DNA of 46,890 nucleotides, from assembly GCA_021833365.1 (NCBI GenBank), contig JAKBFV010000012.1:1-46890 (forward strand), read 5' to 3'. A model generated the notes under the pieces. It saw only the letters and a program-made list of their open reading frames with translations. It was not told the DNA's origin and did no database searches. Positions 33,627 through 46,600 of this stretch are shown one piece after another. Source of the stretch: Pseudomonadota bacterium. GTDB lineage: Bacteria; Pseudomonadota; Gammaproteobacteria; Pseudomonadales; Moraxellaceae. Numbering within the stretch: the stretch's first letter is position 1; each line of letters opens with the position of its first letter. The translations under genes were made by a program, and so were the position numbers.

Positions 33627-34469
33627 ATGAAGCGACTCAAGGATAAAGTGGTGGCGATTACTGGGGCAGGTTCCGGCATAGGCCGTGCCACCGCCCTCTT
33701 GCTGGCACAGCGTGGCAGCCATCTAGCGCTCTCCGACATCGATGCGGCATCCGTCGCCGAGACGGCGGCGGTCTGTCGTACGCACGGCGTGCGGGTGACC
33801 TCCTGCCGCCTCGACGTCGCAGATCGCCAGGCCGTCTATGACTGGGCCGATGACTGCGCACGCACCCTCGGACATGTCCATGTCATCATCAACAACGCTG
33901 GCGTTGCACTCGGTGCCACGGTCGAAGACATGAGTTATGCTGACTTCGAATGGCTGATGAATATCAATTTCTGGGGTGTGGTCTACGGCACCAAGGCCTT
34001 TCTGCCGCACCTGCGTACCGCTGGTGAAGGACATGTGGTCAACATCTCCAGCGTCTTTGGACTGATCGGTGTGCCGACCCAGTCGGCCTACAATGCCGCC
34101 AAGTTCGCGGTGAAAGGCTTCACCGAGTCCCTGCGCGAAGAACTGGCCATCGAAGGTGCTCCGATCGGCGTGACCTGCGTTCACCCTGGCGGCATCAAGA
34201 CCAATATCGCCGCCAGTGCCCGCATCACGACGAGCAAGGGTTTCACCGATGACAAGGCGCAGCGTGATTTCGAGAAAGCCTTCATCACCACGCCGGAATC
34301 GGCGGCGGCGACCATCGTGCGTGCCATCGAGCGCAATCAGCGCCGCCTGCTCATTGGCCCGGATGCGCGCGTGATCGACTGGATGTCACGTATCATGCCC
34401 GTACACTACCAGGATCTGCTCGTTCTCGGTGGGCGCCTGCGGCGGCGCAAGATGCTACAGCAAGTCTGA
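33627..34469 (+). CDS. Short-chain dehydrogenase/reductase (classical SDR)
   Basis: 280 aa. NAD(P)-binding TGAGSGIGRA at 13-22, structural NNAG, and catalytic Ser (NISSV), Tyr and Lys in YNAAKFAV. The C-terminal extension of about 30 residues (WMSRIMPVHYQDLLVLGG) resembles SDRs that act on long-chain or acyl substrates near the membrane. The substrate cannot be named from sequence. It begins an operon with a second SDR 11 bp downstream. Confidence 0.9.
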   Translation: MKRLKDKVVAITGAGSGIGRATALLLAQRGSHLALSDIDAASVAETAAVCRTHGVRVTSCRLDVADRQAVYDWADDCARTLGHVHVIINNAGVALGATVEDMSYADFEWLMNINFWGVVYGTKAFLPHLRTAGEGHVVNISSVFGLIGVPTQSAYNAAKFAVKGFTESLREELAIEGAPIGVTCVHPGGIKTNIAASARITTSKGFTDDKAQRDFEKAFITTPESAAATIVRAIERNQRRLLIGPDARVIDWMSRIMPVHYQDLLVLGGRLRRRKMLQQV

Positions 34470-34480
34470 AGGAGAGAAGG

Positions 34481-35236
34481 ATGCGGGTCGCTGACAAGTT
34501 GGTTCTGATTACCGGTGGAGCTTCCGGCCTCGGCTATGCGGCGGCGCAGGTCATGCTCGCCGCCGGCGCCCGCGTCGCACTCTTTGATCGTGACGCCGAG
34601 CGTGTTGCGCAAGCAGCACAGACCTTGGGCGCGAACGCTAGCGCTTACGCCGTCGATGTGATCGATGCTGCCGCCGTCGCCACTGCCATCGATCGCCTCG
34701 GTCCTCTGCATGCCCTGCTCAATTGCGCCGGGATCGGCCCGGCGAGCCGCACCCTTGGACGTCAGGGACCGATGCCTCTCGAGCTGTTCGAGCGTGTGCT
34801 GCAGATCAATCTGGTCGGAAGTTTCAATGTCGCACGCCTCGCCGCTGCGGTGATGGCGCGCAATGAGCCCGATGCTGAAGGAGAGCGTGGGGTGATCGTG
34901 CATACCGCCTCGGTGGCGGCCTTTGAAGGCCAGATCGGTCAGGTCGCTTACGCCGCCTCTAAAGGCGGTATCGTCGCCATGACCTTGCCGATGGCGCGCG
35001 ATCTCGCCGGACTCGGCATTCGCGTCAATGCCATCGCTCCGGGCATCTTCGACACGCCACTGATGCAGGCAGCGAGCGAAGAGGTACGGCAACCACTGAT
35101 CGCCGCCACGCAGTTTCCCAAACGCCTCGGCGAACCGCAGGAGTTTGGGAGACTCGCCCTGCATATCCTGGAGAACCGCTTTCTCAATGCCAGCGTTCTG
35201 CGTCTCGATGGTGGTCTGCGTATGCCGCCGCGCTAG
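34481..35236 (+). CDS. SDR resembling 3-hydroxyacyl-CoA dehydrogenase type 2 (HSD17B10-like)
   Basis: 251 aa. [10 protein letters not shown] binds [11 protein letters not shown] replaces NNAG, and the catalytic residues are Ser in [14 protein letters not shown] and YAASKGG. The blocks [13 protein letters not shown] and [18 protein letters not shown] are characteristic of type-2 3-hydroxyacyl-CoA dehydrogenases, which oxidise (S)-3-hydroxyacyl-CoA in fatty acid or branched-chain amino acid breakdown. ATG 34481 follows GAAGGAGAGAAGG. tilS starts 8 bp after its stop. The exact substrate is inferred. Confidence 0.88.
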   Translation: MRVADKLVLITGGASGLGYAAAQVMLAAGARVALFDRDAERVAQAAQTLGANASAYAVDVIDAAAVATAIDRLGPLHALLNCAGIGPASRTLGRQGPMPLELFERVLQINLVGSFNVARLAAAVMARNEPDAEGERGVIVHTASVAAFEGQIGQVAYAASKGGIVAMTLPMARDLAGLGIRVNAIAPGIFDTPLMQAASEEVRQPLIAATQFPKRLGEPQEFGRLALHILENRFLNASVLRLDGGLRMPPR

Positions 35237-35244
35237 GCGTCGCC

Positions 35245-36579
35245 ATGTCTGAGGATGCCGGACAAGCTCTCGAACGGGCCTTGCGCCGTTGCCTGGCGCA
35301 ACGCGATGCCTCGCAACCGGGCGAGCTGGTGCTGGCCTGGAGCGGTGGGCGCGATTCGACGGCGCTGGCGCATATGCTGGCGCGTCTGCGTCAGGAATTG
35401 TCTTTGCCACTGCGAGCGGTCCACATCCACCACGGCCTGCAGGCGGCAGCCGATGATTGGCTCGCGCAGGTACGCCAGCAAGCCGCCGCTTGGCATCTCC
35501 CGTTGCGCGTGCACCATGTGCGCGTGGGGGATGCCGCCAGTCGCGAGGATCAGGCGCGCCGCGCTCGGCAGTCGGTATGGGCGCAGGAACTGTGCAGCGC
35601 GGACATTTTGCTCCTCGCGCATCACGCCGGTGATCAGGCTGAGACCCTGCTTTTTCGTCTTTTTCGCGGGACCGGGCTCGATGGCTTGGCGGCCATGGCG
35701 AAGCAAGAGACCTGGACGGACCCGCCCTATCGTCTCTGGCGCCCCTGGCTCGATCAGCCACGACAGCGGATCACCACCTATCTGCAAGAACAGGCCATCG
35801 CCTGGTGTGAGGATGTCTCCAACGCCAGCAGCGACTTTGACCGCAATTATCTGCGTCATGAGATTCTGCCGCGCATCGAGGCGCGCTGGCCACAGGCGCA
35901 AGCACATCTACAGGCACTGGCAGAAGAAAGCCGGGTTGAGCGGCACTGGCGACAGCAACAGGTGGAGATACAACTGACTACGGCGACACTGACGCCGTCA
36001 GCGCTCGCTATCGATACTCTGCAAGAACTATCGCCGCCCTTGTTGCGGCGGGTGCTGCGGTCCTGGTTGCAGAGGTCTCTGTGCTTGGTGCCGAGTCGCG
36101 ATTTGCTGGCTCGCTTGGAGGCCCTGGTGACAGCACCTGTCGCTGGCGGTGAACTGCACTGGCACGGGCAGCGCTTTGTGCGCTCGCGTGCGCAGCTCAG
36201 CCACGCAGCGATCACCGCGAGCACGATGCTTTGGCCGGAGCAGGCATGGTCGGCATGCAGCGACCTGCTCTTGCCCGACGGCGGCCGCCTCTGTCTCGAG
36301 TCGGTGCACGGCGGGGGCTTACGTGCCAGCGCCTGGGATCAGGGCCTGAGGGTGCGGCAACGCCAGGGAGGGGAGAAGCTGATACGTCGGGATGGCGTGC
36401 GACAGGTCAAAAAACTTCTCCAGGACAGCGATTGGCCCGCCTATTTGCGTGCGCGCATGCCCTTGCTCTATGTGTGTGACCGGCTGGTCGGCATCCCCGG
36501 CGTCGCCGTCGCCAGCGACCTCTCTGCCGGACCTGATGAGCTGGGCTATCATGTGCACTGGATCCCGCCGGTGCGTTGA
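35245..36579 (+). CDS. tilS: tRNA(Ile)-lysidine synthetase
   Basis: 444 aa. Converts C34 of tRNA-Ile(CAU) to lysidine so that it reads AUA and is charged with Ile. N-terminal PP-loop SGGRDS at 33-38, then HIHHGLQ and the HHAGDQAETLLFRLFRGTG block; C-terminal TilS domain ends with FIP-like LVGIPGVAVASDL. ATG 35245 lacks a strong ribosome binding site, so translation may depend on the upstream SDR gene. Confidence 0.94.
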   Translation: MSEDAGQALERALRRCLAQRDASQPGELVLAWSGGRDSTALAHMLARLRQELSLPLRAVHIHHGLQAAADDWLAQVRQQAAAWHLPLRVHHVRVGDAASREDQARRARQSVWAQELCSADILLLAHHAGDQAETLLFRLFRGTGLDGLAAMAKQETWTDPPYRLWRPWLDQPRQRITTYLQEQAIAWCEDVSNASSDFDRNYLRHEILPRIEARWPQAQAHLQALAEESRVERHWRQQQVEIQLTTATLTPSALAIDTLQELSPPLLRRVLRSWLQRSLCLVPSRDLLARLEALVTAPVAGGELHWHGQRFVRSRAQLSHAAITASTMLWPEQAWSACSDLLLPDGGRLCLESVHGGGLRASAWDQGLRVRQRQGGEKLIRRDGVRQVKKLLQDSDWPAYLRARMPLLYVCDRLVGIPGVAVASDLSAGPDELGYHVHWIPPVR

Positions 36580-36605
36580 GAAAAGGACCTCGCCCGTGCT
36601 AGACT
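36576..36605 (+). promoter_or_regulatory. Possible promoter of pyrG
   Basis: TTGAGA (36576-36581) and TAGACT (36600-36605) are spaced by 18 bp, overlapping the tilS stop codon and lying about 75 bp before pyrG. No pyrimidine-specific attenuator hairpin was recognised. Confidence 0.4.
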
Positions 36606-36680
36606 TCCACCCCATCCTGAGTACATGCGCGCATCACGGCATGGCTTCATCATTCCCCGCAACAGGGCCTGGGTTCCTAG

Positions 36681-39153
<2,473 letters not shown>

Positions 39154-39188
39154 CCCGCAATCATTTTGCCCTAGGACTGAAGGAGTGA

Positions 39189-40812
<1,624 letters not shown>

Positions 40813-40816
<4 letters not shown>

Positions 40817-41508
40817 CGCGGCGCCCCTGGGTCATCGTTCCCGCCGCTGGTAGCGGCCAGCGTATGCAGGCGGATCGTCCAAAACAGTATTTGCCCCTGG
40901 CTGGCAGCCACGTTCTGGCGCTGACCATCGAGCGCCTGTTGTGCCTGCAACCACAAGCGCTGGTGCTAGTGCTCGCCGCCGATGATCCTTATCGTTATCA
41001 CGACGCGGCCGCGCCGCTGATCTATGCACAAGGTGGTGCCGAGCGCTGTCATTCGGTCTGGGCCGGCCTGCAGGCTCTGAGCGGTCATGCTCAGGACGAT
41101 GACATCGTTTTGGTGCATGATGCGGCGCGCCCCTGCGTGCGCGTGCGCGACCTGATCGCCCTGTGGCAGATCGTCGGCGATGAACCCAATGGCGCACTGC
41201 TCGCCGCACCGGTACGCGACACGATGAAAAAAGCCGATGCTGACGGCCACATCACTGCAACAGTGAGCCGCGAGCGCCTCTGGCACGCCCTGACGCCGCA
41301 AGGTTTTCGTTATGCCGATCTCTGTGCCGTGCTCGAGCAGACGCTGACGGCAGGGCAGTTGCCTGGCGATGAAGCCAGCGCTTTTGAATGGCTGGGCCGA
41401 GCACCGCGCTTGCTGGCTGGGGCACCTGACAATATCAAGATCACCTATCCTGAGGACCATGCCCTGGCCGCTGCCATCCTCAGAGCACAGCAGGAGAACG
41501 GGGCATGA
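40813..41508 (+). CDS. ispD: 2-C-methyl-D-erythritol 4-phosphate cytidylyltransferase
   Basis: 231 aa. Third step of the MEP isoprenoid pathway: CTP plus MEP to CDP-ME. The nucleotide loop [20 protein letters not shown] is at the N-terminus, VHDAARPCV and PVRDTMKKA bind substrate, and [10 protein letters not shown] follows. The start is TTG 40813, overlapping the ftsB stop, with GGAGG at 40801-40806 as ribosome binding site. Coupled to ispF by an ATGA overlap. Confidence 0.95.
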
Positions 41509-41990
41509 CAGCGCCATTTCGTATCGGGCAAGGCATCGACATCCATCGCTTCACCACCGGCGATCACGTCATGCTCTGCGGTGTACGCATCGCCCATGAC
41601 CAGGGCGTGCTCGCGCATTCCGATGGCGATGTCGCCCTGCATGCCGTCTGCGATGCCCTGCTCGGTGCACTGGCGCTCGGCGACATCGGCCAGCATTTCC
41701 CCGACACCGATCCGCGCTGGCGCGGCGCCGATAGCCGGCACTTGCTGCGCCATGTCCATACCTTGCTGCAGGAACGTTCCTATCGTGTCGCACAGCTCGA
41801 TCTGTGTGTCCTAGCTGAACGTCCGCGCATCGCGCCGCACGTCGCACAGATGCGCGAGAACCTCGCCAGCGATCTGGCGATGGTGATCAGTGATATCAGC
41901 GTCAAGGCGACCACCTGCGAGGGTCTCGGCGCTATCGGCCGGCGCGAGGGGCTGATGGCGCAGGCCATCTGCCTATTGGTGTCGGCATGA
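41505..41990 (+). CDS. ispF: 2-C-methyl-D-erythritol 2,4-cyclodiphosphate synthase
   Basis: 161 aa. Cyclises CDP-ME-2-phosphate in the MEP pathway. Zn ligands D11 and H13 (GIDIHRF) and H45 ([14 protein letters not shown]); the C-terminal [16 protein letters not shown] is the cytidine-binding signature. ATG 41505 overlaps ispD, and its stop overlaps truD. Separate ispD and ispF are present, not the fused ispDF form. Confidence 0.97.
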   Translation: MTAPFRIGQGIDIHRFTTGDHVMLCGVRIAHDQGVLAHSDGDVALHAVCDALLGALALGDIGQHFPDTDPRWRGADSRHLLRHVHTLLQERSYRVAQLDLCVLAERPRIAPHVAQMRENLASDLAMVISDISVKATTCEGLGAIGRREGLMAQAICLLVSA

Positions 41991-43048
41991 TGGATCTATC
42001 CGTGGATTGGCCGCGTGCGCACGGCGCGGTGCTCGGGCGCGCCAAAATCAAGAGCGAAATCGATGATTTTATCGTCGATGAGCAACTCGGTTTTACGGCT
42101 GATGGTGAGGGCGAGCATCTATTGCTGCAGGTGGAGAAAGTCGCCATGACGACGCTCGATCTGCTCGCCGCCCTGGCACAGCGTTGTCAAGTGGCGCCGC
42201 AGGATATCGGCTACGCTGGCATGAAGGACCGCTGGGGGAGGACGCGCCAGTGGATCAGTCTGCACCTGCCGGGACGCGACGCTCCCGATGATCTCGATGG
42301 CGAGACCTGGCGTGTTCTGCAGAGGCATCGCCATGGTCGCAAACTGCCGCGTGGCTGCCATCGTGCCAACCGTTTTCAGATCCGTCTGCGTGCCTGCGAT
42401 ATCGAAGAGACGGCCCTGCGCGAGCGCCTCGATCGTATCGCTCGCGATGGCGTGCCCAATTATTTTGGCGAACAACGCTTCGGCTGGCAACGCAACAATC
42501 TCGTCGCCGCGCAGGCAGCCCTCGGTCGCTGGCAACGACAAACATCGCGACGTCTGTCGCGGCGCGAGGCCATGCTCTTGTCGGCGCTGCGCTCCGCCTG
42601 GTTCAATAGTGTGCTTGCTGCCCGTGTCGCCGATGCAAGCTGGGATCGCTGCCTGGCGGGCGACGTCCTGATGCTCGATGGGCGACAGAGTTTTTTCCGC
42701 CCTAAGGAGATCGACGCCGAGATTTTGCGCCGCCTCAGCGAACTCGATGTGCATCCGACCGGACCTCTGCCAGGACGTGGCAAGGTGGTCGTCGACGAGG
42801 ACGTGCTCGCCCTGGAATCCGCCTGTCTGACCGATGACTCTGCAGCGATCGCGGTCGTGGCTCGGCTGGTCGAACATGATCGTCGAGCCTTGCGCATGCG
42901 CGTCCGTGATCTGCACCTGCAGCGTCTCGACGAGGACTGGTGTCTGCACTTCGAGCTCGGTCGCGGCTCCTATGCCACGACCGTCTTGCGTGAGATCGCG
43001 ACAGTGATCGAGGATAGACACGATGCCGATGAGGGAGGGGAGTCATGA
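41987..43048 (+). CDS. truD: tRNA pseudouridine(13) synthase
   Basis: 353 aa (E. coli 349). Makes pseudouridine at position 13 of tRNA-Glu. Catalytic Asp D81 in [24 protein letters not shown] and the insertion (TRUD) domain follow. ATG 41987 overlaps the ispF stop; ATG 41990 is equally possible. Its stop overlaps surE. The basic N-terminus and RNA-binding surface are as in the family. Confidence 0.95.
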   Translation: MMDLSVDWPRAHGAVLGRAKIKSEIDDFIVDEQLGFTADGEGEHLLLQVEKVAMTTLDLLAALAQRCQVAPQDIGYAGMKDRWGRTRQWISLHLPGRDAPDDLDGETWRVLQRHRHGRKLPRGCHRANRFQIRLRACDIEETALRERLDRIARDGVPNYFGEQRFGWQRNNLVAAQAALGRWQRQTSRRLSRREAMLLSALRSAWFNSVLAARVADASWDRCLAGDVLMLDGRQSFFRPKEIDAEILRRLSELDVHPTGPLPGRGKVVVDEDVLALESACLTDDSAAIAVVARLVEHDRRALRMRVRDLHLQRLDEDWCLHFELGRGSYATTVLREIATVIEDRHDADEGGES

Positions 43049-43812
43049 TGCGGATCCTGCTCAGCAACGATGATGGCGTTCTAGCGCCAGGTCTGGCGGC
43101 TTTGGTCGAGGCTCTGCGTGACCTCGCCGAGGTGACGGTGGTGGCACCGGAGACGGAGTGCAGTGGCCTATCGAGCGCTTTGACCTTGCACCAGCCACTG
43201 CGGGTGACGCGTCTCGACAACGGTTTTTATGCGGTCGCTGGTACCCCTGCTGATTGCGTACACTTGGCCCTGAATGGCTTTCTCGACTTTGAGCCGGATC
43301 TGGTGATCTCCGGCATCAACGCCGGTGCCAATCTCGGCGACGATGTCATCTACTCGGGCACCGTCGCCGCCGCTCTCGAAGGGCGCTTCCTCGGCAAACC
43401 CGCGCTGGCTATTTCCCTCTGCAGCGCGCATGCGCGCGAGTATGGCCAGGCTGGCTTCAGCGCCGCCGCCGAGTGGACGCGGCGCTTGCTGCTCAATGAC
43501 GCCTTACACGCCTTGCCGGAGCGCTGCATACTCAACGTCAACGTCCCCGATCTGCCACTGGCGGCCATCCGTGGCGTACGCGCCACCCGTTGCGGTCATC
43601 GCCAGCGCGCGCAGGATGTCCGCACGCTGCAAGATCCACGCGGACGACGGGTCTACTGGATTGGCGTCGCCGGCGATCCCGCCGATGCTGGACCGGGAAC
43701 CGATTTTCATGCCATCGCAGAGTCCTTGGTCTCGGTGACGCCTCTGCAGACCGACATGACCCTGCACGCTGCCTTGCCACAGCTCACGCACTGCCTGGAG
43801 TCACAGGTGTGA
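43045..43812 (+). CDS. surE: 5'/3'-nucleotidase SurE
   Basis: 255 aa. Metal-dependent phosphatase acting on nucleotides and exopolyphosphate, linked to stationary-phase survival. N-terminal LLSNDDGVLAPG holds metal ligands D9 and D10; YAVAGTPADCVHLAL and ISGINAGANLGDDVIYSGTVAAALEG hold the remaining ligands. ATG 43045 or 43048, behind GAGGGAGGGG, overlaps the truD stop. Coupled to pcm by a GTGA overlap. Confidence 0.96.
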   Translation: MMRILLSNDDGVLAPGLAALVEALRDLAEVTVVAPETECSGLSSALTLHQPLRVTRLDNGFYAVAGTPADCVHLALNGFLDFEPDLVISGINAGANLGDDVIYSGTVAAALEGRFLGKPALAISLCSAHAREYGQAGFSAAAEWTRRLLLNDALHALPERCILNVNVPDLPLAAIRGVRATRCGHRQRAQDVRTLQDPRGRRVYWIGVAGDPADAGPGTDFHAIAESLVSVTPLQTDMTLHAALPQLTHCLESQV

Positions 43813-44486
43813 ATCCTTACAGCGATCTGGAGCGACTGGGCAGCGGCATGACCTCGCCACGCACGCGTGACCGTATGGTGCAACGCTTGCAGGAGCAGGG
43901 CATACGCTCCTTGCAAGTCCTCGAAACGATGCGCAGCCTGCCGCGCCATCTTTTCGTCGATGAGGCACTGGCACATCGCGCCTATGAGGATAGCTCCCTG
44001 CCTATTTCACAGGGACAGACCATCTCCCAGCCCTATGTGGTGGCGCGCATGAGCGAGGTCGTGCTCAGTGCCGCTCGCCATGAACGGGTGCTCGAAGTAG
44101 GGACGGGCTGTGGTTATCAAACGGCTCTGCTGGCCGAATGGTTCGCACAGGTCTATAGTCTCGAACGTATTCGCCCCCTGCAGGACAAAGCGCGCGAGCG
44201 CTTGTTGCGTCTTGGCTATGACAACTGCCAGCTGCGCCACGCTGATGGTCTGCAGGGTTGGCCGGAGCAGGCGCCTTTCGACGCCATCCTCTGCGCCGCC
44301 GCCCCCCTCGGTGTGCCACAGCAGCTGCTCGCACAGCTGGCTCTTGGTGGTTGCCTCGTTCTACCGGTGGCGCGCGCCCACGAGCAGGAACTCGTCGCCC
44401 TCTATCGGCGGGAAGAAGGCGTGGAGGAGGTGCGCTTGGGCAAGGTGCACTTTGTGCCGATGCGCGCCGGGTTGCGCGGCAATTAG
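43809..44486 (+). CDS. pcm: Protein-L-isoaspartate O-methyltransferase
   Basis: 225 aa. Methylates isoaspartyl residues in aged proteins for repair. Active-site Ser in PISQGQTISQPYVVARM and the SAM loop VLEVGTGCGYQTALLAEW. The start is GTG 43809, overlapping the surE stop with GGAG 7 bp upstream; ATG 43848 (MTSPRTRDRM) is a shorter alternative close to the start in other species. The gene ends before a 102-bp AT-rich spacer. Confidence 0.94.
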   Translation: MNPYSDLERLGSGMTSPRTRDRMVQRLQEQGIRSLQVLETMRSLPRHLFVDEALAHRAYEDSSLPISQGQTISQPYVVARMSEVVLSAARHERVLEVGTGCGYQTALLAEWFAQVYSLERIRPLQDKARERLLRLGYDNCQLRHADGLQGWPEQAPFDAILCAAAPLGVPQQLLAQLALGGCLVLPVARAHEQELVALYRREEGVEEVRLGKVHFVPMRAGLRGN

Positions 44487-44588
44487 ATTATTTTTTTATA
44501 ACAGCTAGTTTGTTATTTTGTTTTGTCGTTTTGTCACGATGCGATGCCTGCGGGTGCTGATAGTGGCGAGTCACCGATCCGCTGGAAA

Positions 44589-45389
44589 ATGAGCCTGTCG
44601 ATGCGCGATGATGCAAAAATGAGTCGACTGATTTGGGTTCTATTTTTGACGCTGGCTGCTTGTCAGAGCGCACCTCAGCCACGCGTCGTCGATTTGCACC
44701 CGGCAACAGTCGTAGCGCAGCGTCACCTCGACGCGCAGGGATGCTATCGCGTCCAGCCTGGGGATACCCTCTACTCGATCGCCTTGAGTTTTGATCAAGA
44801 CTACAGGAAACTAATTAAAATCAATAAGTTGCAGAAAAACGAGCGCATTTATCCGAAGATGCGCCTATGCCTGCATGATGTCCCGGCGTCAGCCGCTCAG
44901 ACGCAAGGCCACGGCACTGTCACGGCACTGTCACAACGAAAGGTCGAAAGACCCGTCAAAAAATCGACAGCGCCGCTCATCGCAGGGCGAGCACCGACTT
45001 TACGCTGGTCCTGGCCCGTGCATGGGCGTATCGTCGGCAATTTCTCAGGGCAGGCCTTGGGTAACAAGGGGATAGACATTTTAGGAAAAAGGGGAGAATC
45101 TGTGCATGCAGCCGCCGACGGTCGCGTCGTCTACTGTGGCTCAGGTTTGGTGGGGTATGGCCGACTGATCATCCTCAAGCATGCCGGTGCTTATCTGAGT
45201 GCCTACGCGCACAATGACAGCATGCTGGTGCACGAAGGTGAAGTGGTCAGGCGCGGTCAGATCATCGCCCGCCTGGGATCGAGTGGTGCCGATCGTGACG
45301 CCCTGCACTTTGAGATTCGCAAGGCCGGCAGACCCGTCGATCCACGCCAGTTTCTGCCTGCTGCCGGATGTATGCAGCCGGGCTGCTGA
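44589..45389 (+). CDS. nlpD: Murein hydrolase activator NlpD (LysM/M23 lipoprotein)
   Basis: About 266 aa. Lipoprotein signal ending in the lipobox LTLAAC (C25 for this start), so it should be attached to the outer membrane. A LysM domain (CYRVQPGDTLYSIALSFD) binds peptidoglycan; the C-terminal LytM/M23 domain has NKGIDILGKRGE and DALHFEIRKAG, lacking full zinc ligands as expected for NlpD, which activates the amidase AmiC instead of cutting itself. Start uncertain: ATG 44589, 44601 or 44619 are all in frame and none has a strong ribosome binding site. rpoS follows, as in many gammaproteobacteria, where rpoS promoters lie in nlpD. Confidence 0.9.
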   Translation: MSLSMRDDAKMSRLIWVLFLTLAACQSAPQPRVVDLHPATVVAQRHLDAQGCYRVQPGDTLYSIALSFDQDYRKLIKINKLQKNERIYPKMRLCLHDVPASAAQTQGHGTVTALSQRKVERPVKKSTAPLIAGRAPTLRWSWPVHGRIVGNFSGQALGNKGIDILGKRGESVHAAADGRVVYCGSGLVGYGRLIILKHAGAYLSAYAHNDSMLVHEGEVVRRGQIIARLGSSGADRDALHFEIRKAGRPVDPRQFLPAAGCMQPGC

Positions 45390-45493
45390 GGTGACTGAAG
45401 GGCCGAGTCAGGTGATGCGACGGGCGGCATCAGGCGATGATCGGGTGTATCGCCGATATAAGAATGAGATAAGAAAAAGCTGGAGGGGGCATC

Positions 45494-46438
45494 ATGCAAG
45501 TACGCAAGACATCCAAGTACAATCGGAGCATCTCGACAGGTGAGCCGAGCGCACGCGGTGAGCCACTGGCCTTGCCGTCGCGTCGCGAAGGCGCCAGTCA
45601 AAGTACCGCTGATGCGACCCAGATCTATCTCAACGAGATCGGCTTTTCTCCCCTGCTCAGCGCCGAAGAAGAAGTCTACTACGCCCGTCGCGCCCGCCGT
45701 GGCGTCGCCAGTGCACGCAAGCGTATGATCGAAAGCAATCTACGCCTGGTGGTGAAGATTGCACGTCGCTATGTCAACCGCGGCCTCACCCTGCTCGACC
45801 TGATCGAAGAAGGTAATCTCGGCCTCATTCACGCCGTCGAGAAATTTGATCCGGAGCGTGGCTTCCGCTTTTCCACCTATGCCACCTGGTGGATACGCCA
45901 GACCATGGAAAGGGCGCTGATGAATCAGACGCGCACCATCCGTCTGCCCATCCATGTCGTCAAGGAACTCAATGTCTATCTGCGCGCAGCGCGGGAATTG
46001 ACACAGAAGCTCGATCATGAGGCCACCGCCGATGAGATCGCAGCACTGCTCGACAAGCCGGTCGAAGAAGTACACCGCATGCTCGGCCTCAATGAGCGCA
46101 TCTGCTCGATCGACATGCCCGTCGGTCCGGATGGTGACAAGACCATGGCCGAGGTGCTCACCGATGGCCGCGTCAGTGACCCGGCGGAACTGCTGCAGGA
46201 AGAAGACATTCGCGGCAATCTCGACGGTTGGATCGAAGAACTGCCGGAGAAACAACGCGAGGTTCTGGCGCGTCGTTTCGGTCTGCGCGGCTTTGAGCCG
46301 GCGACCCTGGAAGAAGTCGGTGAAGAGATAGGCCTGACGCGCGAACGTGTGCGTCAGATACAGGTTGATGCCTTGCGCCGTCTGCGCGAGATTCTCGAGC
46401 AACAGGGCCTCGACAGCGAGATCATGTTCGGCGCCTGA
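45494..46438 (+). CDS. rpoS: RNA polymerase sigma factor RpoS
   Basis: 314 aa (E. coli 330). General-stress and stationary-phase sigma factor. Region 1.2 [21 protein letters not shown]; region 2 [37 protein letters not shown] and [11 protein letters not shown]; region 3 [11 protein letters not shown]; region 4 [33 protein letters not shown] 45494 follows GGAGGGGG. The 104-bp leader contains a 6-bp hairpin GGCGAT/ATCGCC (45433-45454), which could matter for translational control; this is speculative. A terminator follows the stop. Confidence 0.97.
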   Translation: MQVRKTSKYNRSISTGEPSARGEPLALPSRREGASQSTADATQIYLNEIGFSPLLSAEEEVYYARRARRGVASARKRMIESNLRLVVKIARRYVNRGLTLLDLIEEGNLGLIHAVEKFDPERGFRFSTYATWWIRQTMERALMNQTRTIRLPIHVVKELNVYLRAARELTQKLDHEATADEIAALLDKPVEEVHRMLGLNERICSIDMPVGPDGDKTMAEVLTDGRVSDPAELLQEEDIRGNLDGWIEELPEKQREVLARRFGLRGFEPATLEEVGEEIGLTRERVRQIQVDALRRLREILEQQGLDSEIMFGA

Positions 46439-46446
46439 TGGCGCTC

Positions 46447-46488
46447 GCTCCCGGTCGCATCTTCATGGTGCTTGGCCGGGAGCTTCTT
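46447..46488 (+). terminator. Probable terminator after rpoS
   Basis: GCTCCCGG (46447-46454) pairs with CCGGGAGC (46476-46483) across a 21-base loop, followed by TTCTT. The 3' arm overlaps the proposed -35 of the tRNA-Arg promoter. Confidence 0.55.
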
Positions 46489-46500
46489 CCCCGCTACAAT
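46472..46500 (+). promoter_or_regulatory. Promoter of tRNA-Arg(CCU)
   Basis: TTGGCC (46472-46477) and TACAAT (46495-46500) are spaced by 17 bp; the tRNA starts 11 bp later. The same GCTACAAT context precedes tRNA-Leu at 10879-10885. Confidence 0.55.
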
Positions 46501-46510
46501 CTGCGACCTC

Positions 46511-46584
46511 GCCCCGGTAGCTCAGTTGGATAGAGCGGTCCCCTCCTAAGGGACAGGTCGCACGTTCGAATCGTGTTCGGGGCG
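46511..46584 (+). tRNA. tRNA-Arg (anticodon CCU), CCA not encoded
   Basis: Acceptor GCCCCGG pairs with TCGGGGC (46577-46583), with one G-U pair; discriminator G. Anticodon stem GTCCC/GGGAC encloses CTCCTAA, anticodon CCT, reading AGG. T-arm GCACG/CGTGT has one G-U pair. The next bases are CAT, so the CCA end must be added by the nucleotidyltransferase, unlike the other five tRNAs here. Confidence 0.93.
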
Positions 46585-46600
46585 CATATCCTGCTATTCC

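Noticed and set aside
34406-35761. 451-codon minus-strand open frame across the second SDR and tilS
   Set aside because: Low-complexity Arg/Pro/Ala-rich translation that covers two well-supported genes on the other strand; no motif and no ribosome binding site.
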